From: Aradus depressus
Taxonomy: Eukaryota > Arthropoda > Insecta > Hemiptera > Aradidae
Direction: 5' to 3'
NCBI GenBank assembly: GCA_963662175.1
Contig: OY759222.1
Coordinates: 15,200,222 to 15,264,221, forward strand
Length of the DNA: 64,000 nucleotides
Shown: positions 15,601 to 27,600 of the stretch, in pieces
How positions within the stretch are numbered: position 1 is the stretch's first letter
Layout of the letters: each line of letters begins with the position of its first letter
Position numbers and translations under genes: made by a program
Notes under the pieces: model-generated
What the model saw: only the letters and a program-made list of their open reading frames with translations
What the model was told of the DNA's origin: nothing
Databases searched by the model: none

Positions 15601-18600
15601 GATAAATAAATTTTTTTATAACAAAGTATCGAATAATAATTCTTATTGTCTATTGGCTCACCTTCGTAAAAAAAAAATATTCTTCGTATATTTGGGAAGT
15701 AAAAAAGTTTAAAATTAAAAATTCGTTGCGAAATTTTAAAAAATAATAATAATTGCAAGTAAAAACGAAAATAACTATTTTCGTTTTTACTTGCAATTAT
15801 AATTTAAAGATCAATTGAAATAGTACCTTATGAAATCATTCCAAAAATAATTTTGGAGAATCTCTAAGTACTGACCGTTACAATATATACATATATATAT
15901 AATTTCGAAATGGTATACTAGGTAAGACCTCTACTCAAAGGGAGAAAAAATAAGAGTAGAATGGGGAGCGTAAAATAAAAAATGATTTGTTGTAATAGAA
16001 TGGTGGAAAATCGAATTAGTTTCATTGTACACCTGCCAGATGTCGCTAGTTAATAGGGGTGGGCAATCGTTATCATGAAGTAACAGAATATCTGGTGTCA
16101 TCATGGTATCTAGAACAGTGATCAATCATGACTGAAAACTGCACTTTCAAAGCACAAAGTGCAACTCATAATGATAATTATTCAATATGTCCCATCTTTC
16201 CATTCCATTTATTTTTATTTTTTATGTCATTATTTTATACATCATATTTTTTTTTTAATTGAAAAGTGTATCAACTGTATTTATTGAGGGCGCCGGTAGC
16301 TCAGTGGTATGCGTGCTTGACTTCTGAGCTCAAGGTCGTGGGTTCGTAGCCCGACCGAGGCCCTTAGTTTATTTTATCTGGGAGGTAAAATAAACTTAAG
16401 CACGCCGTCCTTCGGATGGGACGTTAAGCGATGGTCCCGAGCCTGTACGATGTCAGGTACTCGTTAAAGACCCCTACCCTAGATGAATAAAAATTTAGGG
16501 TAGGCAAAATTTAGGACTCCCACAGTAGAGTCGGGGTCATGTCCACCAGAGTGACGAAAGAGCGCTCTGGTAGTAGGCGATATGACCTCGTAGTTAAAGC
16601 CCGGGCATGAGTCATAAAACCTAACCTAACCTAACTGTATTTATTAAAATTATTATTTTTGTACTAATTTATTTACAGGTATTTCTTTAACTCAGTATTG
16701 TTATTTTTAATCACATATGTGTCCAAATCTAAGAGTTAATATCTGTTATATGTATCTAATTTATAAGCTATCTTAAAGTATATATTTTTATGATATATCC
16801 ATTACCATGATTTGGTTTAACAGAAATAAATATAATTATTATTATATAGAGTGGCCCAGATAAGCGGGCCACAAGTGAAATAACTCCTTAACGGTTAGAG
16901 ATATCAAAATTGTGCATAGGACTAAAGTTGTATAACTTCGAGATAAGAAAAACGTGCAACTTTAAACGTTTTTTTCCAAGAACTACTTGACGTATCAAAA
17001 ATCTGTTTGCACAGTTCTTCCTTGTTTCTTTAGTACTTTAATAAAATGTAATGAAACTTAAGGGTCAAAAGGGAACCCAACCCTTCGAAGGGCTGTTTGA
17101 GCCATTAAAAGGGTCATTTTTGCCTTTTCGAGAACGCCATATTATAGCTCTCTGCGAGTGCTACAACTTTAGTCCTATGCACAATTTTGATATTTCTAAC
17201 CGTTTAGGAGTTATTTCACTTGTGGCCCGCTTATCTGGGCGCTTATCGAAGGATTGGTTTCAATTATTGAAGGTTTCAAATATTGAAAGTCAATACGACT
17301 CGACAAAATGTTCTTTTTATAAATAAAAAATAATAACATAAAAAAACTACTAGGTGACGGATTTGACTAGAGGCGCCGGTAGTTCAGTGGTATGCGTGCT
17401 TGCTTACTGAGCTCAAGATCGCCCTTCAGATAGAACGCTAATAAAAATTTAAGGTAGGCTAAATTTAGAACTCCCATAATAGAGTCGGGCTCAAGTTCAC
17501 TAGAGCGCAATGGTAGTAGGCGATATGACCTAAAAAATTCCTTTACACGCCAAACCATATTCGTTTACCGGTGGTAAAGAGTAGGACAGTGTTGCCAACC
17601 ATAGGAGGTTTTGTTTTCCCCTCAGGAAATGGAGAATTCTACAATTATTTAGATGATTTTCTCAAATAGACAAAATAAATTTAATATTAGACGTAATTAT
17701 TATTTTTGTCTTGTAGGTTAGGTTAGGTTTTATGACTCATGCCCGGGCTTTAACTACGAGGTCATATCGCCTACTACCAGAGCGCTCTTTCGTCACTCTG
17801 GTGGACATGTGCCCGACTCAACTGTGAGAGCCCTAAATTTTGCCAATCCTAAATTTTATTCACCTAGTGTATGGGGTCTTTAACGAGTACCTGACATCGT
17901 ACAGACTCGGGACCATCGCTTAACATCCCATCCGAAGAACGGCGTGCTTAAGTTAAGTTTATTTTACCTCCCAGATAATATAAACTAAAAGCCTCGGCCG
18001 GGTTTCGAACCTACGATCTTGAGCTCAGAAGGCAAGCACGCATAACACTGAGCTACCAGATCATATCGATCATGAGACCTCTATCGATACCGTTTAACAA
18101 GTCGACCTTTTTATTTAAAAAAAAATACGGTGCTCCACTCTATCATGTCTCCAATTGTCTGTTCACGGTCAGTTCTAGTACTGAAAGGGAACGCAGACTA
18201 TAATCCGGCCAATGGCGGGCTTGCAACATCACCGTAGCATTGCCTCGTGTCTCCCATTTACACAACACACTATACTTAGATATATAGTGTTTGCCACTGC
18301 CATTATTAGTGCCCCACTATCAAAACCCTTCGCTATTTCGTATTATATATTGTTACCTACACTAAATAAAATAGACATGTTATGGCTAAAAGTCTATTGT
18401 AAAGACAAAAATAGCTGTGAAACAATTTTTTTTTTTAAATCTTGAAGACACAACTATGCAAAAAATGCATAACATGCGGCTGGGCTAACATATACTATAC
18501 GAAAACAATAAAAATAAAATAAAATAATAAAAGTAAAGGTAAGGTTAGGCTACGATTTATGACTCGTGCCCGGGATTTAACAATGAGGTCATATCGCCTA

Positions 18601-21600
18601 CTACCAGAGCGCTCTTCCATCACTCTGGTGGACATGGGCCCGACTCTACTATAGGAGTCCTAAATTTTGCCTACCCTAAATTTTTATTCACTTAGAGCAG
18701 GGGTCTTTAACTAGTACCTGACATCGTACAGGCTCGGGACCATCGCTTAACGCCCCATCCGAAGAACAGTGGCTTAAGTTTATTTTACCTCCCAGATAAA
18801 ATAAACTAAGGGCCTCGGTCGGGTTTCGAACCCACTTTCATGAGATCAGAAGACAAGCACGCATACCACTGAGCTACCGGCGCCCTCTAATAAAAGTAAA
18901 TATGACATGAAAGGCTTGAGAGAGGAAAAAACCCCTAGCGGTGAACCCTTCATGACATCACATCACAACAAGAGATCTCTATGCCAAACTCTCTTTAATC
19001 TTCTTGGGAGATTGTGGGATTAATTTGTATTTAAGATTTTGCGAACTTCCGGATTGGTGTATAAGTAAATTTTGGTATAGAAACGTTGGTATAAATGTTT
19101 AATGGTTGTGTCTATGAGTGTGACGTTGTTGGTTAATTCCGGCATTACTTCCAGAGATGTCTTCTTATTTTTTTCCGACAATATTTTGGGAAAATAGTCA
19201 CCGGAAGAAGGGACTTGTAAGAGTCCCGCAATATTGTCGGAAAAAATAATAAGAAGACGCCTCTGGAAGAAATGCAGGAATAGGAATTAACCAACAATGT
19301 AACATCCCAGAGAAGTTTAAGAAACACATACGAGTGTGACGTTCTAGTGGCGGTGTAAAGTCTTGTTGCTAACGTATGGTGGACATTGCGTGATCAGTCT
19401 GAGAGTCTTGGATAGAAATATCTGTATTCTTTTGATGTTCGAAGTCTTGGCTGTACCATATATTTGTAAGCCATAGGTCCAGAGAGGTCGGAGAAGATAC
19501 GAATAGGTATAACAATTCAGTTTTTGTCGAGTAGATAATTTAGAACGTGAAATAAATAAATAAATCAAAAGACATCGGTGATTCACCGGCAATGAACTTC
19601 TTCAGAACGAATTAATCAATTAACTTTTCGCTCCTCCTTTATTTAACTAATTAAAACTATTTTGTAATACATTTTTCAAAATTATTTATGTAAGTACTAG
19701 CGAGGGGCTCTCAAAAGGGCTTTGGATAACATAGGTACAAAACCCACACCTGCAACCCATAAACAAATTTCGTCAAAACCACACCAGAGGACTCCAAAAA
19801 CTGGTAAAGATTCGTGTTCGTATTAAATAAACAAAATAAAGTCAAAATTCGGACTGAGATTTAGAGTACCACTTTGAACATCTAACCATCTTGTTCAAGG
19901 ATCAGAGAAGGTAACGTAATTTGACAAATGGATACAGCTATCATATAGAGATTAATGTATTCTGTCAGGATGTAGCCTCGCTATGGCACTCTCAAAGATA
20001 TATTACACAGATTGGATCTGATCACTCATTGAAGGTATTCGTAAGACACAATCTTCCAAAGGTTTAAGACCATCACCTGAGGAACTATCAGAATCATTTA
20101 AGTGAATCCATTCAAACTATACACCCCAGTTGTTGTTTTTTATTTAAAAACCAATAACAAATGAAATGTATGTGATGTGGCCTTAACAGGACTGCCTTAT
20201 ACCAAGCACTTTTTTACAGATCACTCAGAACTACGCTGAACCTACTGTGGTAAAAAATATGTCAAATAAATATATAAAATTCAAATAATAAATATATAAA
20301 TGAAATAAATAAACAATAAATTACCACATTTCTATTTATTTTTGATTTTTACAGAAATTTCCGAAAAGAGCCCTAAAAAAATATCAATAATTCAAAACGT
20401 GCAATTTTGAAGAAAGTGAACGTAATTTAAAAAAAAAATGCAATTAACAAACTTTTCATTTGGTTTTTTAAAGAGATGCCATTTTTAATTTTATTTCAAT
20501 AATATTAAATCTAATCCAAAGGTTTTCAAATTATCTTACTGGGTCAACAGGGAAAATGAATAGAATAGAATTTACGAGAAAAAAAATTTTGAGTTTATTT
20601 TTTTAAATCATCTACATTATTAAATTTAAAAAAATTAAACATTGAAACAAACAAAAATCAAAAGAAAAATCTTAAAAACTAAATTCTCAACGCTTAATAA
20701 AAAAATTAACTTCTTCCTCCAGTAATTCAATCTTTTTTTTTGTTTTATAATTTTGGCCATTCTTTAAAATTAAGTTATATATTTCTGGGCATATATCCTT
20801 TACATATAAACAAATAACAATACCTTCTTTGCGGATCAATTTCACTGTCAATTCACTTCTGTTTAGTTCATTTCAACTTAAGCCTAAGCACCACTCTCCA
20901 TGTTCACTCAGACCGTCCCCATTCAACCAGACCTCGACTCAACACACACTAAAAAAACAGCTGATGGTCGTGTTTTTTTTTTTACGCATTTCTTTTAAAA
21001 GAAATAGTTTCTTATTATTTATTTACTAAATCAGTTTTTTTTTCTATAGAAAAATAAATATAAATAATTTTTTTATTATTAATAATTTAATGTCTGTATT
21101 ATTTTTATACATCACACTACAATGAAACAAACAGCTGATCCCATAACTTTCATAAGACTTTTTCATACTCAGTAAAGTCAGTTTGAAATCAATTCGAGTG
21201 GGAGAGGGGTCTGTAAAAACGTGGTTGGTAAAAGAAAGTCCTGTTGTGACCATATAGAATATTAATTCCCCAGCTATACGAAGTTTAAGGGAAGTTATGT
21301 AATCGGTCAGAAATTCGATGTTGAGATTTCACCAGAATTTCATGTTTTCATGATGATACATGAATGTATTGACACAAAACGTCATATGTAAATTCAAAAT
21401 CCCGTAAGGACGACATCTATTAATGTTCCGCAAGGGAAGGAATCAGAGAAGGGAGGCTCCACTAAAATCCTAATAACTGTCAATCCAATGGATGCATCCA
21501 CAAAACAAGTTAGTATGATTTCAGTCAAATACTCTATGCAGGTCATTTATTGACTTTTAATTCAAACCGTCCATTGGTTACGGAGGGAGAGCGATAACAT

Positions 21601-24600
21601 TTTGAGTTAAGCCACCCCCTAATCTTTATCTTCCTTTTGGCCAATTTAGCTGAAAATCAATAGGTGTATTCAGCCGATTCGTCGCCTCTTGGCGGAAAAA
21701 TAAGAAAGCACTATGACCCTGCGCCGTTGACGACTGCAGGAATGCCGGTAGTCGCCCCCGGCGCCCCAACGTACTACAGCCAGCAACAGAGAAATAATTT
21801 TTTTTTTTTTTTCATTCTTCGAATTGTGGGTCGAAAAACATAAAATTTGAGTGAAAATTCAACATCGAATTTCTGACCGATTACGTAACTTCTTCTATAC
21901 TTCGTCAGGGAAGTAAAAATCCGCAGCATCTTTTTTGCGTAAGGCCAATTCCGCCCCCCCCCCTCCAATAATGTTATTGCCTACGCTATTGAGGACCATC
22001 GACCCTCTGAAGGTGCAATGGCCACTATTGTATTTCTTGATGCAATACAACGGTATCTAGGTCATTTTTCCATTATCTATACAACTGAATGTTGTATGTT
22101 TTTTCTGTATTTCCTTATTCTGTCTATAGTTATATTTCCGGCTCTGGGTTATGCAAGGATAGTCTATAACAAACAATTCTGACTCCCCACTCGTTTTTTC
22201 CCCCCCAGAGTAACATGACTAACATTTGATTCAACTGTAGAATAATGACAACAAGAGTTTCTTTTTAACTTTACGACAAAAAAAAAAACTATTTCTTTTA
22301 AAAGTTATTTCACTTTTACTTCCCAACTATACCATTATAGGGGAACTTATATAATTGGTTAGATTCGATGTTAAGTTTTCAGCGAAATTTCATGTTTTCC
22401 GATTTACTTATCTCAAAAAAAAAAAAAAAGAATGTAGTCAGAGAATCAATACCAATGTTAGTTATTATGTGACTCATGCCTGGGTTTTAACTACGACGTC
22501 ATTTCGCCTACTACCGGAGCACATGACCACAAGTGGTCATGAACCCGACTCTACTTTGGGAGTCTTAAATTTGACTACCAATATTTATCCACCTAGGGTA
22601 CCTATCTTAAACAAGTACTTGACATCGTACAGGCCCAGGACCATCGTTTAACGTCCCATCCGATAGCGTCTATTATATTCATTAGTATTAGAAGTTTTAT
22701 ATTAATTTATCTTTTATTATTTATTAATTAAAAAATATGTGACGTGGTCAACCATAGACCCTCCTTCAAAAATTCTGGATATATACAAATATATACATTC
22801 ATTCTATCGAGAGTTATCGTGTGCACACAAGCATTTTTTTTTTTTTTTTTTTAATTTTTGCTATTAAGGAATTGGAAAAGATGAAGGACCGGTGAAAACT
22901 TAACATCGATTTTCTTACCGATTTTATAACTTTTCCTATAATTGAAGCACCCTTTCTCTCTCAGTCATCAAGAGTTTAATTTTTTGTTAGAATATATGCA
23001 TTTAAGAAAAAAATAAATAACATTATTATAGGTGACTCAGATTTGGGAATATAGGTCATCTACGTACAGCCAAATTTCAGATTTTTACGTTTTTTGATTT
23101 TCGAAATGAACCGGAGATATTATACGGAAAAACTGAGATAAATATCTATGCAATAATATAAAATTAATATCTATTCGAAAAATATCCAAATGATGTATTG
23201 TCATAAAATAAAATACATAGCAGAATAAATAGATATGCCACTGATGATGATACAATTGCTTTGACAACCGGTTCTGGTTGAAAATGAAACAGTGAGAAGA
23301 TCTTTTGTTTCTATGAGAAATCTCTTATCACATATGTTAAATTGTTGTTCAAAACGGCACAGCCGAGGGATGCCAGTTTATCACTGTTCAAGTGCACTAT
23401 TTTTGAAGAACGCTGCTACTCGTGACTTTATCGTGACTACAGATCACTCTCTTTCCACCTACCTGTTATTGGAGCCCATCCCTTTCCTTCTGTAGATTCC
23501 GCGGAAAATTAATAAGTGTCGTCAATATTGATCGGCCAAAGGGACGGGGGGGATTGAAGAGGAAGGCTAAACATAAAACCTCTAATAACTGTCGTAGTAT
23601 TGATATGAAATTTCATATGTAAATTCAAAACCTCATAAGGAAGGCATATGTGAAATCGGTCGAAGGGAAGGTGGGATCAGAAAAGAGAGGCTCGACTTAA
23701 ATACCCCAATAACTGTCGATTTAATCAAAGTATCGATACAAATTTTAGTATAAGTATTCAGAAGGCACTATGTAATTGAAATATTGCGTTTTAGCCAAAC
23801 AGTCGATTGGCTTTGGAGGGAGAGAGAAAATGTAATTGATTCAACAACTTTTTTTTTCATTTTTGGAATCTGAGGATCGGAAAACATTAAATTCCAGTGA
23901 AAACCCAACATCGAATTTCTGACCGATTACATAACTTCTTCTATACTTGGTATGGCTGAGAAAGTAAAAGTCTTGAAAGAAGTTTCCTTTCTGTGCAGAC
24001 TGTACTGAAGAAGAAAGAAACGTCTAATGGTAAGGGAGGCGGGGATTTCCGTGTTTCATTTTTATACTGACGTCAAAGACAAGAACCAGCTACCCAGGAG
24101 GGTCAACGACTAGGCTGGGGAACCACGTGACCCAAGGACATCATCCAACCGGAACACAGAAGCCTCGATTATCCGAAGCAGGAATTCAACCTTATAAAAA
24201 TATCCGTAGTAGCGTTCTTGAAAAATGGGGCACTTGAACAGTTCTAAACTGGCATCCTTCGCTGTGCCGTTTTGAACAACAATGTGATAGTAAGAGATTT
24301 CTCATAGAAACAAAAGATCTTCTCACTGTTTCATTTTCAACCAGAACCAGTTGTCAAGGCAATTGTGTCATCATCAGTGGCACATCTATTTATTCAGCTA
24401 TGTATTTTATTTTATGACAACACATCATTTGGCTATTTATCGAATGGATATTGATTTTATATAATTGCATAAGATATTTATCTAAGTTCTTCCGTCAAAT
24501 CTCCGGTTCATTTCGAAAATAAAAAAATCGTAAAAATCTGAAATTTGACTGTACGTAGATGACCTACATTCCTAAATCTAGATCACCTATAATAATGTTA

Positions 24601-27600
24601 TTATTGCCTTTATTATATTCTGAGCTCAAGATCGTGGGTTCGAAACCAGGCCGAGACCCTTAGTTTATTTTATCTGGGAGGTAAAATAAACTTCAGCACG
24701 CCGTCCTTCCGATGGGGCGTTAAGCGATGGTCCCGAGCCTGTACGATGTCAGGTACTCGTTAAAGACCCCTTACCCTAGGTGAATAAAATTTAGGGCAGG
24801 CGAAATTTAGGACTCCCAGAGTAGAGTCGAGCGCATGTCTACCAGAGTGACAAAAGAGCGCTCTGGTAGTAGGCGATATGATCTCGTAGTTAAAGCCCGG
24901 GCATGAGTCATAATAACTAACTAATGTTATTTATTTTTTTCCTAAATGCTATATTTTAACAAAAAATTAAACTCTTGTTGACTGAGAGAGGGGTGCTTCA
25001 AGTATAGGAAAAGTTATAAAATCGGTAGGAAAATTGATGTTAAGTTTTCACCGGTCCATCTTATTTTCCAACTCATTAATACCAGAAATTGGGGGGGAAC
25101 TGCATATATGCACACGATAACTCCCGATAGAATGAATGTATCGACATGAACTTATTTATATCCAGAAGTTTTGAAGAAGGACCTATTGTTTTTCAGGGAA
25201 ATCGGTCGAAGGAAATGGGGTGATTAGATGGGGTAAAACCAACCCCTAACCAAACCCTAATATATGCCAAAAAAAATGAATACGAAATTTTATATTTAAA
25301 TTCAAAACCCCATAGGGTTGGGCAAAGGTTCAACGAAAATACTCCAATAACTACAGAAGTAATGAATGTATCGTACTGGGGTGATTTCATGACGACTTTT
25401 TTTAAAAATTTTATTTAAAACAAAGGAGTGCAGAGCAAGAATCGAAAATTAAAAACAATTAAGGGGCATCTCTTGGGAAATAATCCAATTAAATTTGAAT
25501 AGATTCATGCGAACCGCATAATAAATGAATGCTTCGTGTTGCTAGAATGACCTAACCTTTCCGTCAAATTAACAACACAATGGACAACTTTGCAACACTA
25601 GGTGACAACATATTTCATCAATGTTCCCGTAACTTGTCTACTGAATTTTATGCAACCGTTTACTAAATTTTGAGTAACCGCGTTCACTCTCTACGCCTAT
25701 CTGGGATAAACACTTCTATATGATATACTTTTGGTTTTGTATAGAACAATGTAACTTTTCTCATAGAAATAAAAATAATTGTTTTCCCACTGTTTTATTT
25801 TTGACCAGAACCGGTTTTCAACGCAACAGCATCATCATCAGTGGCACATCTCACCCATACTGCGTAGAGATTAAAGGACAACGGGTCAGTGAGAAATCTT
25901 GTACAACAACATCTTCTTAATATTACAAGTGAATATAACTTTTCGTATACGTAATCTCCTAGGAGGGGAAAAACCAAGATTTGTTTCCTATTGGTTGATT
26001 ATTGTGACTTATGTCCGGGCATTAACCACGAAGTCATATCGCCTACTACCAGAGCGCTCTTTCGTCAATCTTGTGGGAATCCTAAATTTTACCTAGATAT
26101 ATTCACCTAGGGTAGGTGTCTTCAACGAGTACCTGATATCGTACAGGCACGAGACCATCGCGTAATGTCTCATCTGAAGGAAGGCGAGCTCATGTTTTCC
26201 TCACCTTTAAGATAAAAAACCTAAAGGCCTCGGCCGTGATTCGAACCCGGGATCTCGAGCTCAGGAGGCTTGCAAGCAACCTCTGAGCTACCGGCGTCCT
26301 CTTCCTGTCTCTGTATATCTCTGTGACACATAGGAATTTCCTATGATATTATATTCAGAATAATTCAGTAAAATAAAAGAAAAACAACCAAGCAGAAAAT
26401 TACAGCCATTTCCATAATTCAATTATAACAATAATAAATTATTTAAAAATAAGAAAAAAACCCGATTATGAAAAAGTCAAAATAACCCAAAAAGTCGTCG
26501 GTGAATCACCGAACGAATTAATCAATTAATTTTTCGCTCCCTCCCCCAAAACCAGTCGAAGATTTACGCTAATAATTAATAGCATAGATATTTGACTTAC
26601 ATTGCGGCTCCTCAATCCTCATACATATTTTTGGGCCGATAAATTCATTACATTGACAGTTATTTGGGTTTTTTTAGTTGTCACATTCAGAGCTCCCCCT
26701 TTTTTCGTTAAATTTGCTGAAAATTCATAGGTGTCGTCATATGAAAATTCGTTTAAGAACATACATAAAACGGCAGTTATTAGAGATTTTGTGTTGAAAT
26801 TCCCTTTTTATTCCCCCCTTTCTTGAAAATTAGTAGGTGTCGTTAAAGGGTTCTGGATACACATATACAATTTCGTGTCGATACATTCATTCTATCGGAA
26901 GTGATAGTGTTTATAGACACACAGATAGACATTTTATAGAAAAGTCTATAATAGAGTGTCAAATTTCTTGTAACGGACAACCCTTCGTCCCGGCCAAAAA
27001 CATGTAAATGCCAGTCGACCCAGTATCTCATATCTGTGTTGACATAGAAAGAGCTGAGGTATGGATAATGCGGTACAATTCAGGAGTGTATGTTTTGATT
27101 GGGGCCAGATCACCTTGTACCCGATCTATCTCTAGAACAGAACACTCACAGCCCACAGTCACACTCACAGCCCACAGTCCCTCTCTCTAGCAGGAAGTAG
27201 GGATCTAGTAGGGTTTACAACCCCAGAATCCCGTCTGTATCTATACCAAAAATCCCGGGACCAGCAACCGGCGGTTCTAAGCAATTACTAGCTGGGGTGT
27301 GCGCCGTTGCAAGGCAAATACTAGCCATGGTGCCCCGTGTTTCTAAGTACGTACTAGCTATGGTGCCCAGCGTTTCTAAATACGTACTAGCTGTGGTGCC
27401 CAGCAGTCCTAAGAACTTACTATCTGTGGGGTCCGTCGTTGCAAGGCACATAATAGCTGTGGTGCCCCGTGTTCCTGAGTACGTACTAGCTGCGGTACCT
27501 AGCGACCCCAAGTACGTACCAGCTGTGGTGCCCAGCGTTCCTAACTACGTACTAGCTGTGGTGCTCAGCGGTCCTAAGAACTTACTATCTGGTGCGTCCA

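Noticed and set aside
16286..16360. Functional tRNA gene from A- and B-box sequence
   Set aside because: The same head occurs about 26 times attached to a constant 270-base body; it is a SINE promoter, and the cloverleaf is not maintained.
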